Of a stretch of DNA of 21,265 bases, positions 1 through 9,818 are shown piece by piece. A model generated the notes under the pieces. That model was not told where the DNA came from. It made no database searches and saw only the letters and a list, made by a program, of their open reading frames with translations. A program made the translations under genes and the position numbers. The first letter of the stretch is position 1, and the number at the start of each line of letters is the position of its first letter. Origin of the DNA: Neoconidiobolus thromboides FSU 785 (Eukaryota; Entomophthoromycota; Entomophthoromycetes; Entomophthorales; Neoconidiobolaceae); the NCBI GenBank assembly GCA_025603075.1, contig MU626546.1, positions 1-21,265 of the forward strand, given 5' to 3'.

Positions 1-1789
1 GATGTGCAATTACAATAGTAGTTCTATCTTTAGCAGCATTATCTAGTGCTTTTTGAACAATTCTTTCTGACTCAGTATCTAAAGCTGAGGTAGCTTCATC
101 AAGTAATAATATAGTTGGATCCTTAATTATAGCTCTAGCAATAGCTATTCTTTGCTTCTGTCCACCACTCAATTGAGAGCCACGGTCACCAACCATAGTA
201 TCATATTGTTGTGGTAATTTCATGATAAAATCATGAATATTAGCTAGTTTACAAGCATTTACAACACGATCATGTAATTGTTTAGCATCAACTTTAAACT
301 CATCATCATTCTTTAAACCAAATAGTATGTTCTGTTTAATAGTAGTACCAAACAAACATGGTTCTTGACCTACTAAACTAACATGTTCTTTTAAGAATTT
401 ATTTGAGATTTTAGATATATCTATTCCATCTAACAAAACTCTTCCAGATGTTGGTGCATAGAACCTTTCTATCAATCCAACACATGTACTTTTACCACTA
501 CCAGAATGACCAACTAAAGCAACAGTTTGTCCTTTTGATGCTTCAAAAGTAATACCTTTAAGGATCTGAACATCTGGCCTAGATGGATAACTGAATTGTA
601 CATTTTCAAATGTTATGTTTCCCTTAACTGATGATATTTTAGATTGATTTCTTAAATGCTCATCAGTTACTAAAAACGGATCAATGTTTGATTTCCTTTC
701 AATAATTTCAAATAATTTAGCAGCAGCACCTTGAGCAGTAGAAATAGCAGTCAAGGAAGCGGAGGTCATACCAAGCATTGTGGATCCAATCAAAACATTG
801 AAGAAAACAATTAAAACATCAGTAGCACTTTCTTCATTATTTAAAATTAATTTACCACCATACCACATAGCTAAAGCGTAACTCAAAAATACAACGAGTA
901 AATTAATACCATTACTAATACCAGAAAATATAGCTTTACGAAACCCAGTTTTACGTGCTAATTTTAATTTTTCTTCATATCGATTTTGTTCCCTTTCTTG
1001 GGTATTAAAAGAATAAATTGTTTTGATAGCTGATAATACTTCTTCTACTATAGATCCAGCTTCACCATAAACTTCTTGACCATCTTTAGATACATTAGCA
1101 ATTAGTTTACTGGTTAGCATACCAGCAATTACTAGTAAAGGTATTGAACTTAACATAACCAAAGTCAACTTCCACCCATTTATAATAGCTATCAGAAAAG
1201 CACCAATAAAACAAGACACATACTGAATCAGTAAACCAACTTTATCTGATATACCATCTTGAATTAAATTAATATCACTAGCTATACGTGAAGCTATATC
1301 ACCTGAAGAGTTAATATCAAACCAACCTACTTCCTGAGTTAGTATAGAATAATAATATTTATTTCGTATCCTCAAAGCTTGAGTTTCTCCTACTATCAAC
1401 CAAAGCGAAAGTTGAAGGTAAGCAGCTATTGCTATAATGATCCCAATAATTACAAATAAGATACATAAAAAATCAGTGGCTTGTTTTAAATTGGTATTAG
1501 CAAGCTCGGGATTTTCTAAATAACTTTTTTGATATTCTCCAAGAAGTCCAATGAGTTGAGCACATAATAAAAGTAAGATGGGTTGCGACAAACCATTGAT
1601 AACAGAGGCTATGGTAGCTAATAACAAGAGTAATTTATCTTCAAAAGTAGAAAATTGAAATAACTTGATAAAGGGGACAGGTTGAGTAGTTGTTGAGAGC
1701 TCATTTTGGGGATCAAGTTCTTTCTCAACCACTTTACTTAGGCTTGTATCTTTTTTTTTGGGCTTGAAATAAGCTTTTAGTTTATCCAT
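1..1789 (-). CDS. ABC-B family multidrug exporter (P-glycoprotein type), N-terminal half, partial
   Basis: The frame is open and intronless for 596 codons from the ATG at 1789 to the window edge. Membrane exporters of this family couple ATP hydrolysis to efflux of lipids or drugs. Seen in order: a polar N-terminus of about 45 residues, a six-helix transmembrane domain (roughly residues 45-350), then a nucleotide-binding domain with Walker A GHSGSGKST (about residue 426), signature LSGGQKQR (about 540), Walker B ILLLDEATSALD (about 560) and the H-loop histidine at residue 596, where the window stops. All first-domain ATPase motifs are intact. The N-terminal segment VPFIKLFQFSTFEDKLLLL resembles the start of full-length P-glycoproteins, so I infer that a second TMD-NBD half follows outside the window; a half-transporter cannot be excluded. 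The start is the only ATG in front of the conserved region. An inverted-repeat element lies about 80 bp upstream. Confidence 0.93.
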   Translation of the reverse strand, partial: MDKLKAYFKPKKKDTSLSKVVEKELDPQNELSTTTQPVPFIKLFQFSTFEDKLLLLLATIASVINGLSQPILLLLCAQLIGLLGEYQKSYLENPELANTNLKQATDFLCILFVIIGIIIAIAAYLQLSLWLIVGETQALRIRNKYYYSILTQEVGWFDINSSGDIASRIASDINLIQDGISDKVGLLIQYVSCFIGAFLIAIINGWKLTLVMLSSIPLLVIAGMLTSKLIANVSKDGQEVYGEAGSIVEEVLSAIKTIYSFNTQEREQNRYEEKLKLARKTGFRKAIFSGISNGINLLVVFLSYALAMWYGGKLILNNEESATDVLIVFFNVLIGSTMLGMTSASLTAISTAQGAAAKLFEIIERKSNIDPFLVTDEHLRNQSKISSVKGNITFENVQFSYPSRPDVQILKGITFEASKGQTVALVGHSGSGKSTCVGLIERFYAPTSGRVLLDGIDISKISNKFLKEHVSLVGQEPCLFGTTIKQNILFGLKNDDEFKVDAKQLHDRVVNACKLANIHDFIMKLPQQYDTMVGDRGSQLSGGQKQRIAIARAIIKDPTILLLDEATSALDTESERIVQKALDNAAKDRTTIVIAH

Positions 1790-1870
1790 TTTTATTAATT
1801 AGGTTTGTTATTTTAAGTTGATAGTTTTCTTAGAATTATTTATACTATTTTTTGGCTTGAACCTGAGTAC

Positions 1871-2026
1871 AGCTGCCACAGCTTTATTGCGATCTAATTT
1901 GCAAGTATTTTTATGACTAGCTATTTGTTTAAATTTTCTTAGACCCTAGAATCATAGATTTGGTCTTATTTTGACTAAATTTTATTTTAGAATGTACGAT
2001 TAAATCGCAATATAGCTGTTACAGCT
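1871..2026. repeat. Short inverted-repeat element with nested AGCTGNNACAGCT-type palindromes
   Basis: A 27-nt left arm (1871-1897) matches the reverse complement of the right arm (2000-2026) at 23 of 27 positions, around a spacer of about 102 bp. Each arm starts with its own small palindrome, AGCTG-CCA-CAGCT on the left and AGCTG-TTA-CAGCT on the right, followed by a shared ATTGCGAT block. I see no clear target duplication. It could be a non-autonomous DNA element or a paired regulatory site of the ABC transporter gene that starts 82 bp away. Confidence 0.6.
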
Positions 2027-2648
2027 ATAAATTTCTATTAAAATTAAATATAAATATAAATCTATGACCCATTACTGCATGAATAATTAAATAATCACTG
2101 CGGATATTGAAGGAATAAATGCTGCGAAGATTAACTATGATAATCAATTAAAGTTTATTTAGTTTTGGTTAGCTTATTAGGGTATAATTATACAAAAAAT
2201 CATTTTATTCTGATAAACTCTGCTCCCTAAAATTGATTGTAATGAATCAACAATTAGATTTGATTTATTTCCTATACTGAAATTGAAGCAATTAAATACA
2301 AAAATTTAGACCAACTGGGTGTCTCCGTGAGTTTTTTAAATTTCTTAAACAAACTTAACATGGTGAAAGTATAAATTGCAATGGTAGATAACTTTTGTTA
2401 CAAAATCATCTCTATTTTCAACTGAAAACCTTTTTACTATAATAGTTCTATTAATTTTTTTTACTTTTAGTAAAAAATTTATCAAAATATCTCAAATAGC
2501 AGAAGTATTTATACCTGTATGTATGCTACTATTTTAAGTTTCTATAAAAAATAGTAAAAAAATTATTACCAAGATAAAAAGCATCAAAAAGAGCTTTTTG
2601 AGCTTGAGGAGGGTCTTTTTTAAAAATCAACAAAGTTAAAAAACAATT

Positions 2649-2750
2649 ATTGGGGATATATTTTTGTGTTTAAAAATTTTACTAACAAATTTTCCGCTTG
2701 AATAGCGCTTAAAAATGTAAAAATAATGAAGTCAAAAAAAACACTACCGT
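2649..2750 (+). mobile_element. MITE-like element, copy a (degenerate 3' end)
   Basis: This copy shares the family core (TTTAAAAATTTTACTAACAA, then TTTTCCGCTTGAATAGCGC and an A-rich TAATGAAGTC stretch). The left end TTGGGGATAT fits the family terminus; the right end (CACTACCGT) is eroded, so this is one of the older copies. Orientation + means that the TTTAAGAATTTTAC block comes first. Confidence 0.65.
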
Positions 2751-2994
2751 TGTTTTTTAAAATTACATAAAATGAAGTTCAAAAAATTTCATTTATCAAA
2801 TAATGTGAGTATTGTATAAAAGTATGCTATTTATTTTTTTAATTTTTTTCAAGTTTTGTTTTCAGATACATTAATTTAAGGATTGATAGCTTTGACTTTT
2901 AAGGCATTACTAACGACACATGCTTATAAAGACTTAAATAAATGTCTTAAATAGAATTTAAAGCTATTTTTTTTCTATAATTTAAGTAAACAGT

Positions 2995-3100
2995 ATTTGG
3001 GGATATCTTTTTGTATTTAAGAATTTTACTACCAATTTTTCCGCCTAAATAGGGCTTAAAAAATGGAAAAAGTAATGAAACCAAAAAAACATCCCCATTT
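2995..3100 (+). mobile_element. MITE-like element, copy b
   Basis: Near-complete copy with termini ATTTGGGGAT and ATCCCCATTT as an inverted pair. The core TATTTAAGAATTTTACTACC and TTTTTCCGCCTAAATAGGGC is followed by the TGGAAAAAGTAATGAAACC block. The inner TTTTTCC/GGAAAAA pair can fold as a hairpin. Confidence 0.8.
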
Positions 3101-3648
3101 TATTAAGAAAAATGGTAAAACTTTAAAGAAAAGTTCTTATAAAAAGAATATAAAAAAATAATATCCCTGAACTCAAAGGAGTGAATTAAGGAGGCTATGG
3201 CCAGGCTTGGACTTTAATAATCTAACTGATACTAACATTAAATACTCGAATATGAAAATTGTCATTTTTCGACTATACCTTGAAACGAGAGTATCATAAT
3301 ACTAGGATTAGAGTAACTCTAGTTAAAGTCTCAGAATATAACTGAGATTATCGTAAGAAATGTCTTTATTTTATTATTTTTATATTTTTCATGGAATGCA
3401 AAATAACAAAAATTATTATATTTTAAGATATCACATCTATTATAATATTCGCAAATGCTATAAAACAGCAGATTACTCACTGTTTTTTAATTTCATTACT
3501 TTTCATTCTTAAGCATCATTAAGTCAAAAAATGTTAATAGATTTCTTAAACAGAAAGAGACATCCTTGTAAAACATTACAAATTGCAAGATTTAATTTTT
3601 GAATAAAATATTATATGTTATTTATAGTATTTTTATTTTTATACATAT

Positions 3649-4123
3649 TGTGGAATCTGGTACTCAGGGTTTGGAGTCAAGAACAGCTATTGCTGGGTTG
3701 ACTACACTATAAGTCGAAAAGTCTTAGTTTATGTGACTAAGATAGACTTGGATTATGAGAAATAGCACGTAATAGGTTACAAGCTATATAAGACAAATAG
3801 AATAGACAATACTAATGTGAAATCTACGTAAAATCTACGTAAAATACTATTAAGAAAACTTAGTGGCTTTATTAAATGTTCGAGATATCAGGGAATAATT
3901 CAGTTAAAAAGCCTCGAACTATTATACTCTGTAAACTCTTTTATACTCTGAAAAGTATAAATATCAAAATGAGAAGATAATATTGTTTTGGATGGAGCTA
4001 GAAATTCTCATAACAAATCAAAATAAGAAGATGGGATTGATTTCCTCTGAACTCGAGAACACAACAGCTTAGGCGATTGTTATGTTATAATTAACCATGG
4101 GACTGACAAAGCGATATTCCACA
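3649..4123. mobile_element. Solo LTR of an LTR retrotransposon, with 5-bp target duplication
   Basis: The element starts TGTGGAAT and ends ATTCCACA, a perfect 8-bp terminal inverted repeat with canonical TG...CA ends. It is flanked on both sides by CATAT (3644-3648 and 4124-4128), exactly the 5-bp target duplication made by Ty3/gypsy- or Ty1/copia-type integrases. It is 475 bp long, less AT-rich than the surrounding DNA, and contains a TATA-like TATATAAG (3785-3792) and a perfect 11-bp tandem duplication (AAATCTACGTA, 3820-3841). No retroviral-type coding sequence, primer-binding site or second LTR is adjacent, so this is what LTR-LTR recombination leaves behind. Which retrotransposon family it belongs to cannot be told from the LTR alone. 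Confidence 0.87.
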
Positions 4124-4140
4124 CATATTACTATTTATAA

Positions 4141-4246
4141 TATATGGGGATGTGGTTTTTTATTTAAGAATTTTACTAATAACTTTTTCACTTAAATAGT
4201 GCTTAAAAGATGAAAAAGTAATGAAATCAAAAAACATCCCCATATA
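4141..4246 (+). mobile_element. MITE-like element, copy c (best-preserved termini)
   Basis: 106 bp with perfectly matched ends TATATGGGGATG and CATCCCCATATA. The core TATTTAAGAATTTTACTAAT, TTTTTCACTTAAATAGTGC and GATGAAAAAGTAATGAAATC follows the family order. It sits only 17 bp beyond the solo LTR and 75 bp before copy d, which lies in the opposite orientation. Confidence 0.88.
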
Positions 4247-4321
4247 TTTAATCACTTTATAAAATTCACCTTACAAAAAGCTCTCTAAACGAAAAGCTAT
4301 ATTAAAAGCCTTTTTTATCTA

Positions 4322-4429
4322 ATATGGGGATTTTTTCTGGCTTTATCACTTTTTCATCTTTTAGGTGCTATTATTTAAGTGGAAAAATTGTTACTAAAAT
4401 TCTTAAACGCAAAAATACATCCCTGATAT
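4322..4429 (-). mobile_element. MITE-like element, copy d (inverted)
   Basis: On the minus strand the family order reads correctly: on the plus strand CTTTTTCATCTTTTAGGTGC is followed by TTAAGTGGAAAAATTGTTAC and AAAATTCTTAAACGC. The termini ATATGGGGAT and ATCCCTGATAT remain recognisable. It forms an inverted pair with copy c. Confidence 0.8.
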
Positions 4430-5100
4430 GTTTATAGAACTGTGAATTCTTAAATATCCAGAATACCAACTGTACTATTTTCATAGCATAATATACTAGT
4501 AGGATATGCCGTTATTTAAACAGCAAAATAATTTTACACTTCATATGATAACTTAAAAAGTTATAACATCCATTTAAAACCGTCCGTCTCATATTTCCCT
4601 TTAGTTATTTATTATAACGTTTATATTAGTTGTTTAGCTATCTTTAACAGTAGGTTATGCTCTTTTCTGTAAGAGTGAGATCAATCAAAATTTTAAACAC
4701 ATCTTTATTTATCTAAAACAAACTTTTTGTTCTATTAATATTGTTAAATTAATGCTTGTCAAAAGTCTAGAATAAGGTTGCTACAGTTAATTAGTTCAAA
4801 TATGGAAAGTAAAAATGTTTGGCACTTCATACCTTTTATAAATTAATTAAATAAGAGAATGAAACAATACTAAATATTATTTATTTTAAATTTGTCTATA
4901 GCTTATCAATTGATGCAGTTAATTAGTAAATAAATGGAACGATAAGTCATGGCTTTGCCCAAAAATCTACAATAAAATAGTAACCTTGGGCTAATATTTC
5001 TCGAAAAGGTAGAACTCAAACAGAGTGGGGCTAATAGATCAGCTCATACTTACCGTTAAAAAACTGTAAATTTAAGATTGTTGAAATTTTGAAATTTTTC

Positions 5101-5109
5101 ATGTTTTAA
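5101..5109 (+). promoter_or_regulatory. Minimal upstream ORF before the phosphatase start
   Basis: ATG TTT TAA lies 7 bases before the chosen ATG at 5117 and in another frame. If the transcript starts upstream of 5101, scanning ribosomes would meet this two-codon ORF first. The transcript start is unknown, so this is only a possibility. Confidence 0.3.
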
Positions 5110-5116
5110 TTATATA

Positions 5117-8100
5117 ATGTTTAAGTATAAAACTTTACCTTATAAAACACTTGATCTTTATATAACTCAAAGTGCCTTTTATGTCTGCTCTGTGAGTCAA
5201 GATAAAAGGATAGATTTACCAGAAGATAAGGCTGAACTGAAGCTAGAGAATGAGAAAAATAGCAAAGCTGAGGATCCAGAAATAGACTCGAGAAATAGTT
5301 TCAATTTAATCAAAGAAGATGCACAAAAGTCAATAAATGAAAACGAAAATGAAACTTTAAAAACTGATAGCTTAAGTTCTAACAAAGTTTTGAAAGAATC
5401 CGGAACTAAACCTGGTATAAGAATCAAATTAAGTCAAAATTCAATCCAACTATTTGATAATAGATCTATTACTTCAATTACAGATGTTTCTAATAAATCA
5501 GAAACAATATTACCAACCTTTTCGTTACCTAATGTATCGCCAAATAAGAACATAAATTCTATTGATGAATCAAAGCCAAATAAATATCTTAAAATTAGTT
5601 TTGATAGAAGAATTCACCCAATTGAGATCGGTAATTATATTTTTATATCATAAAATTTATTTTAAATAACCATATTTAGATAACCTAATCTTAGAAGAAC
5701 CTTATAAAAAATATAGGATATATGGAATTGTTGGAAGTTTGAGGCTTTTGACTGGTAATTTAAATTTAAATTGATAACATTTTACAATATAACTATAACT
5801 ACTATTTAGGTTGGCACTTGATAGTGATATCAAAAATAAAAAAAGTAGGTTCATTTAACAAGAAACCTGTCTACCATATTGAAGAAATTAATATTTTACC
5901 ATATGATTACACTTTAAGTGTCCTTGCTTTCGAAGTAATAATTATTCAAATGTTTAATCCAGTCATATTAACAAACATAGGAAAATTTCAATGAAGATGA
6001 TAGCGCTAATGAGTCTCCAAAGGCTGAAGAGCCTAATCCATTGGTCGGTCAAGGAAAAGGCTCTGAGAGTAGTACACCGAATTTATTTGATCGCTTGAAA
6101 GCTGTTGTGCAAGCATATGATAAAAGAGTGGAAGATAAAAAGAAAGACATGAGTCCAACGCTTCATGAAAGGGTAGAAGGTATTGTTTCTGATATAAGTT
6201 AAGGATAACTAATTACAATTGTAGGACTAAAACTTGAATTGCCAAACTCACCTATAAATCCAATGTCAGATGATGATGCCACACCAATAAGTTCTCCCGG
6301 GCTAAAAAGCATTAGCTGGGATAGTGCAAGTGAAACATCGAATTTAGAAAGTCCAAATAAAGATATCAAACAAAATGATGCTACTCAAAAAACTTATGCT
6401 GAAAATACAAGGATGCTAAATTCTATAAATAATAGAAAATCATCAAGGTCAGAAGATGAGCTTTTAGAAGCAAGGATCAAGAGAGAAATACGAAAACTAT
6501 TTGGAGTTGATGGTAATATGTATATGTCCTACTACTATGATCTTACCAATAGCCTTCAAAGAAAAGAGTCTATACACAAAAACGAAAATAGTTTTTTTGA
6601 AGAGTTCAATAACGAGTTTTGGTGGAATAGAACTATTCAATTGGATTTTATACAAGGAAATTTAGATCTTTGGATTATACCTATCATTCAAGGCTATTTT
6701 CAAACAGAGTTATGTGAAATTGATGGGTTTCAATTTAATCTTACTGTTGTTTCAAGGAGGAGTGTAAATCGGTTAGGAATGAGATATCAAAGACGTGGTG
6801 TTAATGAGTGCGGTGATGTAGCCAATTTCACTGAAACTGAACAAATTTTAGAATTAAAGCGCGAAAGTATAAATCATGTATGCTCCTTTTTACAAATTCG
6901 CGGATCGATCCCTTTGTTTTGGAGCCAGAGTCCTTATTCGTTGAGACCAATCCCAATCATGGAGCGAGGAGGACCAGAAAACTTAGATGCCTTCATTAAA
7001 CATTTAGCAAAGTTAACGCACGTTTATGGGAACCAATTGTCACTTGTCAATTTGGCTGAGCAAAGTGGTAGAGAAAGTATCGTTTCATCAGCCTTTAGAA
7101 ATTATTTGAACTCTTCCAAAGATAAAGCCAAAAGTATAGCTGATAAAGTAGAATTGATAGAATTTGATTTCCACAGAGAAACTCAGGGTATGAATTATGA
7201 GAATTTGAGTAAATTAATTCAAGTATTGGAGCCACAATTTGGTGACATTGGTTATTACTGGAAGAATCAAACCGAAAATACAACTTTCACCCACCAAGAA
7301 GGAATATTTAGAACCAATTGTATGGATTGTCTAGATCGTACAAACGTTGTCCAAAGTGCCCTTGCTCGTTATGTTTTAAACACACAATTATTTAGATTAG
7401 GAGTCCAAGAGCATCCTGATAAAGGCTTAGGATACCATGAAGCATTTGAAATGGTTATCAACGATTTGTGGGCTAATAACGGCGATGCTATTTCTCAAGC
7501 ATATGCTGGAACGAGTGCACTTAAAGGAGATTTTACGCGCACTGGAAAAAGAAATTTACAAGGATTAATGAATGATGCAACTAACTCGTTATCCAGATTT
7601 TATCTAAACGCTTTTAAGGATTTCTTTACTCAAGCTGTGCTAGATTACCTTCAAGGTCATCATAGACTTGAAAAATTTAGAGAAGTTGCAGAGACTCATA
7701 TTGCTACAGAACCTGGGCTAGAAGAACGATTGAAAAAGATTCGCGTGAATGCAGTAGAGGTTAGCGCTTCTATTATCCTCATGGATAATGAAACCAAATT
7801 AGCGGGATGGACTTTATTATCCCCTTTGAAATTAAACAGAGTATTTCATCTAAAACTAGAGGAAAAGATTATAATTTTAACTACATGTTCCATCTATATA
7901 TGCTCCTTCCACTATGGCTTAGAAAAAGTGATCCAATTTACACGTATCCCGCTTGAAAAAGTGGTTAAGATTAAGGTTGGGGAGTATTTTTTAACACCTT
8001 CTGATTTAAAAGCTGCTGAGAGCCCAATGGACGGTTTCCCTCCAGTTTCTACTGATGACCCAAGCTGCTATGGCATGGTTGTATACTATCTATGGAATCA

Positions 8101-8710
8101 ACAATTAGATAAAGATAATAATAAATCATTAAGGAGCCGTGAACCATCGAAGCTTTTCCAAATCATGTCTGGAACTAATGGGACTAAAAAACAAGAACAC
8201 AATAATACCAAAGCTTCCAATAGTCCGTTTAAGCTTATAACGAATAGTAAATTGGAAATGAGATTCATTGCATTAAAAGGTGTACCAAATTTAATCCCAT
8301 CCGCTAAGAGCAACGAGTCTGATTTTAAAAATGTTAATCAAAGCACAACAAATATCATTGAAAATCTAATGGATAAAGAATGTGCGACATCAAACAACTC
8401 TTTCTTTGCTGGCCATAAAATAATTAGTACATTATCGACCGAAAAGAATGATAGTGATTTAGGCGAGACATTATCTCCTTATGGTGTTATACAGCTGGCT
8501 AAAGATAAGATAACTCTTGCTTATTGGAATCGAGTTTCTGAAGTACAATCTAATTCTGACTTAGACCTAGGTGAAGGTCTTCAAATTGAAGAAGAGTCTA
8601 TCCTTACTGCTGATGGGTTACGTAAACATTTATACCCAACCGGAAGTACTTTATTAATGACGCCAAAAATTATAAGCGATCAAATCGTAAAAAGACTGAC
8701 CCAACAATGA
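5117..8710 (+). CDS. SAC-domain phosphoinositide phosphatase, Sac2/INPP5F-like
   Basis: Exons: 5117-5630, 5680-5754, 5810-5934, 5981-6179, 6225-8710; introns of 49, 55, 46 and 45 bp, all GT-AG, giving one open frame of 1,132 residues. It should dephosphorylate phosphatidylinositol phosphates on endosomal or Golgi membranes. Residues 1-26 and about 165-240 form the N-terminal part of the SAC fold, split by a low-complexity E/K/S-rich insert (about 27-160). A second acidic, disordered stretch (about 240-400) precedes the catalytic half, which shows YYYDLTNSLQR (about 405), GMRYQRRGV (about 489), FWSQ (about 535), the catalytic CX5R motif CMDCLDR with the nucleophile at Cys670, and ALKGDFTRTGKR (about 736). 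The region after about 785 looks like the hSac2 homology domain found in INPP5F, and this is why I prefer that subfamily over Sac1 or synaptojanin. There is no C-terminal membrane anchor. The last junction has an alternative donor at 6198 that would leave an intron of only 27 bp; I used 6180. Confidence 0.9.
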
Positions 8711-9347
8711 TAGGAGATATAATACAGATAAATAATGATTTATCAAGTCATAAATCTAGAATTTGATTAGATACATTATTTTTTAATTTTAATATAAGTT
8801 CGCTAATATAATCTACTAGTAAAGAAGCAAAATATATTGCTACTTTTGCTTTTTTGCTATAAATCCATGATGCTATTATAATATCAAAATATTACTATCG
8901 CTCTTTTAGCATTGTATATTATCTAATTTTTTTAATACGTTTTTTTATAGCAATTAATAAATAGTTAATAAATTTATTAGATGCTTATCGTTTTGATCTT
9001 TATAAAATAATATGCATATCTGTTAATAAATTTTCATAGTGTAAAATAATGCTCAAAATATTTTGAATGAGTCAAATATAGGCATATGGTGTGATGAAAT
9101 ATGTCGATGATATTTTGGATATACTGGATTTGATATTAAATTCGTTTGTAAATGATATTTAATATACATCATATTTGATTAAATAATAAGCATTACTATA
9201 CAATGCTAGATGAGTTAATTTATTCTCTGCTAAGTTAGAAAATCAGAAATAAAATAAAATCAGTCTTATTTTTTTATTTATATTAGCTTAGATAAAAACA
9301 AGTTGTCTATAATAGTTGACTAATTTTTCGATTGAAAATTGTAATGA
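8711..9347. other. Intergenic spacer, nothing recognised
   Basis: AT-rich spacer between convergent 3' ends. I found no open frame, RNA gene or repeat copy here. Confidence 0.6.
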
Positions 9348-9719
9348 TTACCCAATATTATTATTATTTTTCTTGAACAGCAATTTCAAATCCTCCTCTT
9401 TTAAATGCTTCCAAACTGCCAAAAATTCAATATCATGTTCTGCATTTTTCCAAAGACTTTCTAGCTTACTTTGGCCTCTCTCATAACGATAAAGTTCAAA
9501 CAACTCCCTTACATTATATTGCAATTTATTTTTGTAATTTGGAATAGGGAACTGGCTTACTTCTCTTAGTGCTTTTCGATAGAGATGTATACTTTTTAAT
9601 TCCTTTGTTTGAGCTCTTAGTTGAGTTAAAGACTTTGATTTATTTTCTAATCCTCGAAACGTAGCTGCTCCTTTTGATTTAAAGCTATTAGCCGCCTTTA
9701 TAATTTTTGACGAAAACAT
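9348..9719 (-). CDS. LYR-motif (Complex1_LYR-like) mitochondrial protein
   Basis: A single exon encodes 123 residues. The motif LYRKALREV at residues 46-54 and, later, YNVRELFELYR (69-79) with the conserved Phe74 fit the three-helix LYR fold, whose members bind acyl carrier protein and act as assembly factors or subunits of respiratory complexes or Fe-S machinery. The first 45 residues are rich in Lys, Arg, Ser and Ala with few acidic residues, like a mitochondrial presequence. The ATG at 9719 is the first in frame; the frame stays open 9 codons further upstream but without another ATG. It is divergent from MED18 across 99 bp. Which LYR family member it is cannot be settled by eye; ETFRF1/LYRM5-like and NDUFA6-like proteins are both possible. 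Confidence 0.75.
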   Translation of the reverse strand: MFSSKIIKAANSFKSKGAATFRGLENKSKSLTQLRAQTKELKSIHLYRKALREVSQFPIPNYKNKLQYNVRELFELYRYERGQSKLESLWKNAEHDIEFLAVWKHLKEEDLKLLFKKNNNNIG

Positions 9720-9818
9720 GAAAATATTTAAAGATGCAAAAAACAATTTTTTTAAAAATAGTCAATAAATTTTATAAGGCAAGCAACAAAAATAGGTTTA
9801 AACCATTTTATACCTAAA
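9720..9818. promoter_or_regulatory. Shared divergent promoter region (LYR gene / MED18)
   Basis: Only 99 bases separate the two start codons, which face away from each other, so both promoters and 5' leaders must lie here or overlap the genes. The stretch is almost pure A/T with T- and A-tracts; I see no further motif. Confidence 0.5.

Larger units (their letters stand above)
1790..5116. other. Repeat-rich intergenic region
   Basis: No gene is supported in these 3.3 kb. They hold a 156-bp inverted-repeat element (1871-2026), four MITE-like copies (2649-2750, 2995-3100, 4141-4246, 4322-4429) and a solo LTR (3649-4123). The segment about 3170-3360 is less AT-rich than its surroundings and contains two short dyads (TAGAGT/ACTCTA near 3309-3321, TCTCAG/CTGAGA at 3329-3347); I cannot assign it, and an old LTR remnant is possible. 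The last 350 bases before the phosphatase gene contain an imperfect direct repeat (about 4784-4810 and 4916-4940). Confidence 0.6.

Noticed and set aside
5197-5427. Minus-strand open frame inside exon 1 of the phosphatase gene
   Set aside because: It is Ser/Phe/Leu-rich antisense of the E/K/S-rich insert, with no recognisable domain, and it overlaps a supported exon.
6198-6224. A 27-bp intron (donor GTTAAG) in the phosphatase gene
   Set aside because: It also keeps the frame, but it is far shorter than all others; the donor GTATTG at 6180 gives 45 bp in the same frame.
7095-8313. Minus-strand open frames at 7095-7283 and 8098-8313
   Set aside because: Both are antisense to conserved SAC and hSac2 domain coding sequence and show no domain of their own.
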